A stretch of 29,903 nucleotides of DNA from NCBI GenBank assembly GCA_905193755.1, contig CAJJPX010000019.1:1-29903 (forward strand), given 5' to 3'. The DNA is from an uncultured Clostridium sp. (GTDB taxonomy: Bacteria > Bacillota_I > Bacilli_A > RF39 > UBA660). The position numbers and the translations under genes were made by a program. The notes under the pieces were generated by a model. The model was not told the origin of the DNA, made no database searches, and saw only the letters and a list, made by a program, of their open reading frames with translations. Position 1 is the first letter of the stretch; each line of letters opens with the position of its first letter. Of this stretch, positions 14,329 to 21,738 are shown in pieces.

Positions 14329-14556
14329 ATGATAGAAACAGGTGAAATTATAACATTGGATAATAATAAAGAATACATTTGTTTTAGTACTTTAGAACAC
14401 GAAGGAAAACATTATCTATATTTAATTAGTAACTTTAAACCACTAGAAATTAGATTTGGTATTCAAACTATGGAAAACGGTGAAATAAGTATAGAAATAA
14501 TAAATGAACAACAAGAAAAACAAAAAGTATTAAGTTTATTCCAAAATAAAATGTAG
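14329..14556 (+). CDS. Small DUF1292-like protein
   Basis: Seventy-five residues. The layout IITLDNNKEYICFSTLEHEG followed by KHYLYLIS and a late acidic helix ending in LFQNK resembles the DUF1292 (YrzB-like) family, small proteins of unknown function in Firmicutes. SD AAGGAGG is strong. It is the third gene of the unit begun at 12302 and ends in a terminator hairpin. Confidence 0.55.
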   Translation: MIETGEIITLDNNKEYICFSTLEHEGKHYLYLISNFKPLEIRFGIQTMENGEISIEIINEQQEKQKVLSLFQNKM

Positions 14557-14577
14557 AAAATTAATTCTACATTTTTT
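14547..14577. terminator. Bidirectional terminator between convergent genes
   Basis: Arms AAATGTAGAA (14549-14558) and TTCTACATTT (14565-14574) with a 6-base loop, flanked by A on the left and T on the right. It lies between the DUF1292-like gene and the minus-strand gene that ends at 14576. Confidence 0.78.
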
Positions 14578-15703
14578 ATTTAATTTCAGTTCCTCCCCAT
14601 TCAATAACAGTATAACCACTTCTATTAGCTTGAGTTAATTCTTGCTCTTTAATAGATATTTTACTATCAAGACTCTTATATATCATAAGTATTCTTATTA
14701 AAGTTTGAGGTTTAGGATTAATTTCTAAAGGCATATTTTTATTTATCTCATCCACACTAGCAAATCTAATATAATTATATTTATTATTTTCTAATCTTGG
14801 TAACCAATATATTATAAATTCTTCACTTTCTCTTTCATTAAGTCCAAGTATTTCTAATTTTTCTTCTAAAAATTTAATACTATCTTTTCCTTCAACAATA
14901 AATCCATCATCAGTATTAAAGTTAACTATATTTTTACTTTCATAATATAGGGAATAAAGCTTTCTATTAGTTTTTAAATCTACCAAGTCACCATTACTAC
15001 TAGCTCTTACATTCCATTCATTATTATATTTAGGATAAGAATGAGTTATCAAATTTTCATTAAGTAATTTAACACTTATATTTTCATCTTTAGTAGGGTA
15101 TAAATAAATAATTGGTTTATCAACTGTAACATTATTTGGATCATATGTAAATCCATATTTTTTAATATTTTCAAACTCTTCCTCTGTATACACTGTTACT
15201 ATATCTAATTTTGTAATATCTTTACTAACAGGTATAACAATAGTATAAGCAGCACTATCAGCTACAACGCCACGTGAATTTTCCCACATATAAAGTTTAG
15301 CAATATCGTTATCAAATTCTACATGAGCAACTCTAGCTTCCATACTAACTGAATTAATTCTACAATAACTAACTACAATATAATTTTTAGTTCTGTCTAA
15401 ATACTTCATCTTAATATTATTGCTTTTAGCATATTCTTTATATTCATCAAAACTTAATACTTTAGTAATATTAAATCCACTAGGTATACTTTCAGTATCA
15501 TTAAAATAACTATATTCAATATCATATACACCCTTATAGTCTCCTTTAATAACATAATAATCTTTACTATCATAACTATATTTAACAAGAGTATCACTAA
15601 TATTATACTTATTAATTTGAATTCTAAAATATCTATTATAAATAAATAAGATACATAATATTACTAGAATACCTCCAACTAAATAAAACAATTTCTTTTT
15701 CAT
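14576..15703 (-). CDS. Membrane-anchored protein of unknown function with a C-terminal WGGTE motif
   Basis: A 375-residue protein with an N-terminal signal anchor (residues 4-22) and otherwise an extracytoplasmic body. The C-terminal half holds well-marked segments: DKPIIYLYPTKDE near residue 195, THSYPKYNNEWNV, a central LEEKLEILGLNERESEEFIIYWLPRLE piece (read in two parts) and the terminal VIEWGGTEIK. I recall similar uncharacterised proteins in clostridia and bacilli with the same KPIIYLYP and WGGTE landmarks. No catalytic motif is recognised. SD GGAAGTGA precedes the ATG. It is a lone gene between convergent and divergent neighbours. Confidence 0.6.
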   Translation of the reverse strand: MKKKLFYLVGGILVILCILFIYNRYFRIQINKYNISDTLVKYSYDSKDYYVIKGDYKGVYDIEYSYFNDTESIPSGFNITKVLSFDEYKEYAKSNNIKMKYLDRTKNYIVVSYCRINSVSMEARVAHVEFDNDIAKLYMWENSRGVVADSAAYTIVIPVSKDITKLDIVTVYTEEEFENIKKYGFTYDPNNVTVDKPIIYLYPTKDENISVKLLNENLITHSYPKYNNEWNVRASSNGDLVDLKTNRKLYSLYYESKNIVNFNTDDGFIVEGKDSIKFLEEKLEILGLNERESEEFIIYWLPRLENNKYNYIRFASVDEINKNMPLEINPKPQTLIRILMIYKSLDSKISIKEQELTQANRSGYTVIEWGGTEIK

Positions 15704-15832
15704 ACGATCACTTCCTATAATAAGTTTATCAAATTAAAACACGCATCACAATAAAAAAATATAATTATTTTGAAATAAAAAAAGTAATAATTGATTATAA
15801 AACATATATAATTTAATAAAAGAATATTAAGG

Positions 15833-16453
15833 GTGAAAACTATAGAAGATTTTATTATAAATATAATGAATAGTTATGGATATTTAGGAGTATTTTTGTT
15901 AATATTACTAGAAAACATTTTTCCTCCAATTCCATCAGAAGTAATACTATTATTTGGTGGCTTTATGACTACATACTCTAGTCTTAATATTTTAGGAGTC
16001 ACCATGTCTTCTACTTTAGCTTCAGTTTTAGGAGCCATCTTTCTATATAAAATTGGGTCTATCTTTAACAAAGAAAAACTAAAACATCTTACTTCAACAA
16101 GACTAGGCAAATTCTTAAGAATTAATAATAGTGATATAGATTCATCATTTAATTATTTTCAAACTAAAGGAGAAAAAACTATATTTTATTGTAGATTTAT
16201 TCCACTTATTAGAAGTCTTATCTCACTACCAGCAGGCATAAATAAAATGAATATAACAAAGTTTATTATTTATACAACATTAGGTTCATTAATATGGAAC
16301 GTAGTCTTAATAATACTTGGACACGTAGTTGGTAGTAACTGGAAAAGTATATTAAAAATATTTGATTTATATTCAGTTTACACAGTTACATTAATATTTA
16401 TAATATTAATATTTCTAATAATTAAATTTTATAAAAAGAAACTTAAAGAGTAG
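15833..16453 (+). CDS. DedA/SNARE-associated family membrane protein
   Basis: Integral membrane protein of the family that includes undecaprenyl-phosphate flippases. Landmarks: GYLGVFLLILLENIFPPIPSEVI (N-terminal re-entrant region, split), then FYCRFIPLIRSLISLPAG with the conserved R-xx-P-xx-R, and several later hydrophobic segments. The start is uncertain. GTG 15833 overlaps the only good SD, AAGGG at 15829-15833. That SD is ideally placed for an in-frame ATA at 15842, which would give the N-terminus IEDFIINIM expected for the family. ATG 15866 has no SD. It is a single gene with a terminator after it. Confidence 0.85.
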   Translation: MKTIEDFIINIMNSYGYLGVFLLILLENIFPPIPSEVILLFGGFMTTYSSLNILGVTMSSTLASVLGAIFLYKIGSIFNKEKLKHLTSTRLGKFLRINNSDIDSSFNYFQTKGEKTIFYCRFIPLIRSLISLPAGINKMNITKFIIYTTLGSLIWNVVLIILGHVVGSNWKSILKIFDLYSVYTVTLIFIILIFLIIKFYKKKLKE

Positions 16454-16472
16454 AAGAAAATGCTACTCTTTT
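16446..16472 (+). terminator. Intrinsic terminator of the DedA gene
   Basis: Eight-base arms AAGAGTAG (16446-16453) and CTACTCTT (16463-16470) with a 9-base loop and a short T tract. Confidence 0.6.
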
Positions 16473-16473
16473 A

Positions 16474-16482
16474 TGCTATAAT
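16474..16482 (+). promoter_or_regulatory. Extended -10 promoter of the DUF1848 gene run
   Basis: TGCTATAAT right after the terminator. The start of transcription would be near 16489, next to the SD AGAGG, giving a very short leader. Confidence 0.6.
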
Positions 16483-16499
16483 CGAAGTAGAGGTACAAA

Positions 16500-17387
16500 A
16501 TGATATTGAATGTAAGTGGAAGAACAGATATAGTAGCATTCTATACAGAATGGTTTATAAATAGATATAAAGAAGGATATGTTGATGTTAGAAATCCATT
16601 TAATCCAAGCTTAGTTAGTAGAATAAAATTTGAAAATGTTGATTTGATTATGTTTTGTACTAAAAATCCACTACCTATTATTAAATATTTAAAAGATATA
16701 GATAAACCCATATTATTTCATATAACTTTAACACCATATAAATGCGATATTGAACCCTACGTACCAGATAAAACAAAAATAATCGAAGGTATAAAAGAAA
16801 TATCAAATATAATTGGTATAGATAATGTATGTGTAAGATATGATCCAATATTTATAAGTGATAAGTACACAGTAGAATATCACATAAAAGCATTTTCTAA
16901 ATTATGTAGTTTACTTAATGGCTATGTTAAAAAAGTAATTGTTTCTTTTATAGATAATTATAAAAATGTAAGAAGTAATAAACAGTATATAAATGATTTA
17001 CCATTCACAGAAGAAATTTATAAAAAAATTGGTGAAAACTTTAGTAAAATAGCAAAAGAAAACAATATGACAGTTCAAACATGTTTTGAAGATAGAAATC
17101 TAACAAAATATGGATTTATAAAAGGAGAATGTATTTCTGCTGAACTTGCTTTTAAATTAACGGGTAAAATATATAAACCATGGAAAGCTAGAAAGGAAAG
17201 AAAATGTAATTGCGTAGAAATGGTAGATATAGGTGCTTATAATACATGTAATCATTTATGCAAATATTGTTATGCTAACTATGATGAAAAACAAGTAAAA
17301 AATAATATAAAACAACATGACAAAAAAAGTTCATTATTAATTGGAGAATTAAAAAGTAATGATATAATAAAAGAAAGGATAAAGTAA
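16500..17387 (+). CDS. DUF1848 family protein, radical-SAM-like Fe-S protein
   Basis: A 295-residue protein that begins ILNVSGRTDI and continues with FCTKNPLP and ITLTPY, landmarks of DUF1848. The C-terminal cysteine cluster C236-x-C238 plus C250-xxx-C254-xx-C257 (TCNHLCKYCYANYD) is a CxxxCxxC, the radical-SAM cluster pattern, placed unusually at the C-terminal end. This suggests a 4Fe-4S cluster and perhaps SAM chemistry; substrate unknown. It opens a run of five genes with gaps of 2 bases or overlaps (16500-20530), all probably transcribed from the promoter at 16474. Confidence 0.85.
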   Translation: MILNVSGRTDIVAFYTEWFINRYKEGYVDVRNPFNPSLVSRIKFENVDLIMFCTKNPLPIIKYLKDIDKPILFHITLTPYKCDIEPYVPDKTKIIEGIKEISNIIGIDNVCVRYDPIFISDKYTVEYHIKAFSKLCSLLNGYVKKVIVSFIDNYKNVRSNKQYINDLPFTEEIYKKIGENFSKIAKENNMTVQTCFEDRNLTKYGFIKGECISAELAFKLTGKIYKPWKARKERKCNCVEMVDIGAYNTCNHLCKYCYANYDEKQVKNNIKQHDKKSSLLIGELKSNDIIKERIK

Positions 17388-17389
17388 TT

Positions 17390-18100
17390 ATGAAAATAGT
17401 ATTTAAAAAACTATCACTAGAAGAAAACATTGAAATAGTTAAATGGACACTATTTGATGAAAATGAAATAAGTAATTTTAGACACTACGCTATAGAATTA
17501 TTTCCTGAATTAGAGAGTGTCAAAGAAAATGAAACGTCTAAAATAGATGGGTTAGTCACTAAAAAATATGATGAATCTTTAAGTATTATAGAAAGTGAAA
17601 TAGAAAGATATACTAATCTATGGAATAAATATAATGATAAATATTTTAATGAGTTAAAAAACTATCTAAACGTAGAAGTTCCTTTTGACGAAGTAATCGC
17701 ATACATCGGTATAATACCAGTGTTCCCAAGAAATATAACTAATCATACATTTGATTTAGGAATTAATCTTACTCCTGAAAAAGTAATCGAAGTATGTGCT
17801 CATGAAACATTACATTTCTTTTGGTTTCAAAAATGGCTAGAACTTTATCCAAATACTAAACGCGAAGAACTAGAATTTCCTCACAAAGTATGGCAATATA
17901 GTGAAATGGTAACTGACCCAATATTAAATAGTAAAACATTTAATAGTTTGTTTCCATTCACTGAAAAAGCATACGATAGTTTCTATGAACTTAAAGATGG
18001 AAAAGTAATGGATAACTTAAAACATATATTTAATGAAGAAATTTCCATCGAAAACAAAATAAAGAAAGGATATACTTATATAAGTAGTTTAGAAATATAA
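17390..18100 (+). CDS. HExxH zinc-peptidase-like protein
   Basis: A 236-residue soluble protein with H138-E-T-L-H142 in the segment EVCAHETLHFFWF and a downstream acidic residue E172 (YSEMVTDP) at a distance suiting a gluzincin third ligand. The N-terminal 100 residues are charged and helical. No signal peptide or TM segment, so it would act in the cytoplasm. Starts 2 bases after the DUF1848 stop, and its TAA shares its last base with the next ATG (18100). The motif is firm; family and substrate are unknown. Confidence 0.6.
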   Translation: MKIVFKKLSLEENIEIVKWTLFDENEISNFRHYAIELFPELESVKENETSKIDGLVTKKYDESLSIIESEIERYTNLWNKYNDKYFNELKNYLNVEVPFDEVIAYIGIIPVFPRNITNHTFDLGINLTPEKVIEVCAHETLHFFWFQKWLELYPNTKREELEFPHKVWQYSEMVTDPILNSKTFNSLFPFTEKAYDSFYELKDGKVMDNLKHIFNEEISIENKIKKGYTYISSLEI

Positions 18101-18786
18101 TGAAAGAATTATTTAAAAAGAAAGAAACACTATTTACAATATTATTAATAGTTATCTATGTAGTATTAAATTCATATTGTATTAATTCCTTTGGTACTAC
18201 TAGTTATATAACAACTATTATAAACACACTTATCTCAGTGCTTCTAATAGTTTTAATTAAAGCATTAGATAGAACTAAATACTATGGACTAACCAAGGTA
18301 AAAAACTCAAAAAAATACTTATACTTTATACCATTACTAATAATAGGAACAGTTAATATATGGAATGGTTTTAATATAAATAATACACCAAAAGAAATAT
18401 TATTTTATATTCTAACTATGATAAATGTAGGCTTTATAGAAGAAATAATATTTAGAGGATTCTTATTCAAAATGATAGAAAAAGACAATCTAAATAAAGC
18501 TATCATAATAAGTAGTTTAACATTCGGAATAGGTCACATAGTAAACCTACTAAATGGTGCGACCCTAATACCAACACTATTTCAAATATGTTATGCAGTA
18601 TCACTTGGATACTTATTTGTAACTGTATTTATAAAAAGTAAATCACTACTTCCATGTATAATTACTCACTCACTTATCAATTCACTCGCAATATTTAATG
18701 TTCAAAATGAATTATCTACATACTTAATACCGGTAATTCTAATAATAATATCATTAAATTATTCATTCTATATTAAAAGGAGTTAA
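18100..18786 (+). CDS. CPBP intramembrane metalloprotease (Abi/CAAX protease family)
   Basis: A 228-residue membrane protein with about six TM segments. Family motifs: E114-E115-xxx-R119 (FIEEIIFRG), H146 in FGIGHIVN and H190/N194 in THSLINS. CPBP members process membrane proteins or take part in bacteriocin immunity; which applies here is unknown. It overlaps the upstream HExxH gene by one base and is followed by a hydrolase 2 bases later. Confidence 0.87.
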   Translation: MKELFKKKETLFTILLIVIYVVLNSYCINSFGTTSYITTIINTLISVLLIVLIKALDRTKYYGLTKVKNSKKYLYFIPLLIIGTVNIWNGFNINNTPKEILFYILTMINVGFIEEIIFRGFLFKMIEKDNLNKAIIISSLTFGIGHIVNLLNGATLIPTLFQICYAVSLGYLFVTVFIKSKSLLPCIITHSLINSLAIFNVQNELSTYLIPVILIIISLNYSFYIKRS

Positions 18787-18788
18787 CA

Positions 18789-19754
18789 ATGATAAAACTA
18801 AAAGATATAAATTATGAATCAATCGGTGTTAAAGGAGAATTATTCTTAGTAGAAGACAATCAAAAAGAAGGTTTCAATTTTCCGTATACTTTGTTTATAC
18901 CTGAAGGGGTAGAAGAGAATACAAGTTTAATAGTTGAAGGCGCAAACACTGGTGAATCTAAAAATGATATAAAAATTGCTATAAATGATGTAATTGATAG
19001 ATGCATGGATGTGATGATTATAGATGCAAATAGAGAAACAAGATTTCCAATATTAACTCCGTGCTTTCCAAGAATTCATACTAAAGAAGATGGAGGAATA
19101 TATACTCACATGCTTACAAGTACATCTTTAAATTATAAACGTTTTGGTTTAGAAAGAATAGATAATCAACTTGTTAATATGATAAAAAGTGTAGAAAAAC
19201 TTTTAAAAGAAAAAGGTATAAATATTGATCCAAAGGTAATATTAGATGGATTCTCAGCATCTGCTAAATTCGTTAATAGATTTGCATTACTTCATCCAGA
19301 AGTAGTTAAACTTGTTATTGCTGGAGCCTGTAGTGGTACAGGTATACTTCCATTAAAAGAAATGAATAATGAAAAATTGCTTTATCCAATTGGTAGTGGA
19401 AACATAGATGAGATAACCGAAAGTAAACAAGAAGAATTTAAAAATATAAAACAATTCTATTATATGGGGACACTTGATCCTTTAGACAATGATCCACTTG
19501 GTGAAAGGGAAGATGGTGCACTCATAAGTCCTTCATCAATAACAAAAGAAGAAAGCAAACAATTATATAAGTTTATTGGTAAGAAAATGCTTCCGGATAG
19601 ATGGAAAAACCTTCAAAAGATATATAAAGACTTAGGAGTAAATGCGATATTTAAAACATATGAAGGATACGGACATACACCAGAACCTGCCTTAAAAGAC
19701 ATAGAAGAATTACTAAAACAAGAAATGAGAATAAAAATCCCAAGTAGGAGATAA
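18789..19754 (+). CDS. Alpha/beta-hydrolase-like protein
   Basis: A 321-residue soluble protein. The nucleophile elbow is G154-F-S156-A-S158 in ILDGFSASAKF, on a strand followed by a helix as in the fold. The late GYGHTPEPA segment supplies a plausible catalytic histidine and FYYMGTLDPLDND a plausible aspartate. Early segments PYTLFIPEG and LIVEGANTG resemble the oxyanion region. The exact family and substrate are unknown. SD AAAAGGAG precedes the ATG; gaps to both neighbours are 2 bases. Confidence 0.68.
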   Translation: MIKLKDINYESIGVKGELFLVEDNQKEGFNFPYTLFIPEGVEENTSLIVEGANTGESKNDIKIAINDVIDRCMDVMIIDANRETRFPILTPCFPRIHTKEDGGIYTHMLTSTSLNYKRFGLERIDNQLVNMIKSVEKLLKEKGINIDPKVILDGFSASAKFVNRFALLHPEVVKLVIAGACSGTGILPLKEMNNEKLLYPIGSGNIDEITESKQEEFKNIKQFYYMGTLDPLDNDPLGEREDGALISPSSITKEESKQLYKFIGKKMLPDRWKNLQKIYKDLGVNAIFKTYEGYGHTPEPALKDIEELLKQEMRIKIPSRR

Positions 19755-19756
19755 AA

Positions 19757-20530
19757 ATGATAACTATAATTAATAATGATGAAATGAAAATAAGTGTTTC
19801 AAAAAGTTTTACAGAAAATGATGATACACCAGATAAAAGAAGCATAAGTGATTATATACTAGAAAAAACAAAAGAAAGATTTGATTTCTATAGAGAACTC
19901 TTTAATAAAGAAAAACTAGATAAAATAGAATTTATACTTTTTGATGATTATGAAGAATGGAAAGAATTCTATATATCAAGAAATCATAGAGAACCACCAG
20001 AATACAGTAGAGGTTGTTTTGAGAGTGAAAATAATCTATGTTATAGCGTACAAAAAAGTGGAGTCTTATATAGCACACCACTATGGTTTCATACAATATC
20101 TACTAATGCACACGAAGCATTCCATATATATTATAAAAAATATATCTATAAAGATGACAGAGTTGTATGGTTTGATGAAGGCTTAGCTCAATACTTATCA
20201 GGAGAAGATGACTTATGGATAAACAACGAAGAAAGACTAAACTCAGTATTCTTAGAATTTTATGATAATTATAAAGAAATAACTAATTTAAATGATAGAA
20301 TACAAGGTAATAGTAGTATACCTGATGATTTAATATTTTTAAGAAAAGGTGTATTTGATGGATATAAAATGAGCTTGCTCGCAATGAAATACTTGGACTC
20401 AAAATATGGAATTTCTTATATCAAAGAATTAATGAAAGATAATAAAAAAGTTAGAGAAATAGGCACAACCATTATAAATGATATGATAGAATATTATAAA
20501 GAAAGATTTAATATAAAGGATAGAAAATGA
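19757..20530 (+). CDS. Gluzincin (peptidase MA-like) zinc metallopeptidase
   Basis: A 257-residue protein with H119-E-A-F-H123 followed by WFDEGLAQYLSG, where E141 is the third zinc ligand. This HExxH plus WxxEGxAxY pattern is typical of the peptidase MA / collagenase-like clan. No signal peptide, so probably cytoplasmic. It ends the five-gene run begun at 16500. Just after the stop, in another frame, lies a fragment of an ADP-ribosyltransferase toxin domain, so the right-hand end of the run may be a recombination boundary. Confidence 0.75.
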   Translation: MITIINNDEMKISVSKSFTENDDTPDKRSISDYILEKTKERFDFYRELFNKEKLDKIEFILFDDYEEWKEFYISRNHREPPEYSRGCFESENNLCYSVQKSGVLYSTPLWFHTISTNAHEAFHIYYKKYIYKDDRVVWFDEGLAQYLSGEDDLWINNEERLNSVFLEFYDNYKEITNLNDRIQGNSSIPDDLIFLRKGVFDGYKMSLLAMKYLDSKYGISYIKELMKDNKKVREIGTTIINDMIEYYKERFNIKDRK

Positions 20531-20687
20531 TGATTTAAGGCTCATTATTAAATCAAAAACTGGTAGGGACATAAGTATGCTCAACATCAATGAAAGTGAA
20601 GTTATATTTAAGAAAAATACTAAATTTAGAATAACTTCATCATATAATAAAAACAAAAAAATATATATTGAATTGGAAGAGGCATAG
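20517..20687 (+). pseudogene. C-terminal fragment of an ADP-ribosyltransferase exoenzyme domain
   Basis: An open frame of about 56 codons with no good start reads SKTGRDISMLNINESEVIF and then KKNTKFRITS and IYIELEEA. This follows the last part of the ADPrib_exo_Tox fold: GKDIS, then ExEVLF, then a T/S-rich FRVTS strand and the terminal IYLEE. The catalytic ExE region is represented by ESE; all upstream parts (the NAD-binding R and STS) are missing. The frame starts inside the previous gene. It looks like the decayed remains of a toxin gene. The only ATG is at 20577. Confidence 0.5.
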
Positions 20688-20688
20688 A

Positions 20689-21122
20689 ATGAAAAAAAAG
20701 ATTGAATTTAAAGATATTCCGAAAGGAAAGGAAAAAGATAGATTTTATTATTTTCCAGTATCAAAAAAAAACAAAAGTTAATACCAATACACCATTTATG
20801 AGAGAAATTCACAAATTGGTTAATGGTGAAATAAATGAAATTGATTTAAAAAAAGTAAAAAGAGACTTTAAAACAGATCAAAATAGGGAAAATATCAAAG
20901 AAAAATGAAAAGCTACTTAAAAACAATGAAATAAAAAGAAATGATGAAGTGGTTTTAGCAAGATATTTAACAAGCGAAGATAATCCAGGAGTATGTACTA
21001 GATATAAAGATTCAGAAGGAAGAGATGTTTATAAAATAGTAGATGCCCTTAAAGAAGTAGAAGGATTCTACAAATACAGTATGAGAAACAATGTAACTCA
21101 AGATGAAGTAATAATAGAGTAG
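20689..21122 (+). pseudogene. Doubly frameshifted gene of unknown function
   Basis: Three consecutive open segments continue one another by two +1 shifts. ATG 20689 opens frame 1 and runs to the A9 tract at 20763-20771. Frame 2 continues from there (TKVNTNTPFMREIHKLVNG). Frame 3 takes over between 20859 and 20906 and runs to TAG 21120-21122, including VVLARYLTSEDNPGVCTRY and DALKEVEGFYKYSMRNN. Joined, it would be about 143 residues. I do not recognise the product. It directly follows the ART fragment, so the two may have been a toxin-associated pair. The shifts lie in A-rich tracts; sequencing error is an alternative to decay. Confidence 0.5.
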
Positions 21123-21149
21123 TGTGTTAAATAATAAAAGGAATTAAAT

Positions 21150-21504
21150 ATGACTTATGAATTAGATATTAATAGAAGAGCATTTAATGCAATAAAAAAC
21201 AAAACAAAAAGAATAGAAGTAAGAGCAACAAAACTTGAAAAAGATTCATTTGACTATAAAGTATTAAAAGAAAATGACATAATAGATTTTACTTCGGACT
21301 CTGAACATCTATTAGTAAGAATAACAGATATAAACCATTATAATACTATAGAAGAACTTCTTGTAATGGAAGGGACAAGGTACACTTTATCATCAACAAA
21401 TGATTTTAATAAAGGAGTAAAATCTATAAATAGTCTAGATGGATACAAGGAAGCAATAAAAAAATGGAGGTTATGCAATGCACTCAGAAGTAATTTATGA
21501 GTAA
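21150..21504 (+). pseudogene. ASCH-domain protein with a C-terminal frameshift
   Basis: The first frame (21150-21500) encodes 116 residues. Residues 8-75 have the ASCH pattern: FNAIKNKTKRIEVRATK, then LKENDIIDF and LLVRITDINHY with NTIEELLVMEG. ASCH domains bind RNA or nucleosides. At the A7 tract 21458-21464 the frame appears to slip: read one base later it gives NGGYAMHSEVIYE and a TAA at 21502-21504, which is the ending expected for the family. As written the protein ends instead in KWRLCNALRSNL. It may be an inactive gene, a slippage-dependent one or an assembly error. SD AAAGGA precedes the ATG. Confidence 0.62.
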
Positions 21505-21519
21505 CTGAAAGAACAATAT

Positions 21520-21542
21520 AGTAGGTTAAAGCCTACTTTTTA
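21520..21542 (+). terminator. Intrinsic terminator after the ASCH gene
   Basis: Arms AGTAGG (21520-21525) and CCTACT (21532-21537) with a 6-base loop and TTTT after it. Confidence 0.7.
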
Positions 21543-21577
21543 GATGCAAAAAATATTTAAAATTATATAAATTTATA

Positions 21578-21606
21578 TTGACAAACACATGTTTGTAATT
21601 TAATAT
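21578..21606 (+). promoter_or_regulatory. Promoter with a palindromic operator in the spacer
   Basis: TTGACA (21578-21583), 17-base spacer, TAATAT (21601-21606). The palindrome ACAAACA-CA-TGTTTGT (21581-21596, 7-base arms) overlaps the -35 and fills most of the spacer. This position and form are typical of TetR-type repressor operators. No TetR gene is in the window. Confidence 0.55.
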
Positions 21607-21634
21607 ATAAGTACATTGATTGAAGGAACATAAT

Positions 21635-21694
21635 ATTAAAAACAAACTAGAAACCATATCAAATTTGTTCAAAGGAAATGAAATAAGAAAATAA
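21635..21694 (+). pseudogene. Truncated N-terminal remnant, Bro-N/antirepressor-like
   Basis: Downstream of the palindromic promoter and the SD GAAGGA (21622-21627), an open frame of 19 codons reads IKNKLETISNLFKGNEIRK and stops. It resembles the N-terminus of phage Bro-N family proteins, which often begin with LFEGKEIR. No ATG is present; the first codon at SD distance is ATT. It is too short to function and is best read as the start of a deleted gene. Similarity is recalled and short, so confidence is low. Confidence 0.3.
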
Positions 21695-21738
21695 ACATAA
21701 TTATTAATACATTATAATTTTAGAAGGGGGATCAATAA

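Noticed and set aside
19941..20186. Internal plus-strand frame of 81 codons inside the gluzincin gene.
   Set aside because: It is an out-of-frame shadow of the HExxH gene, with no SD of its own.
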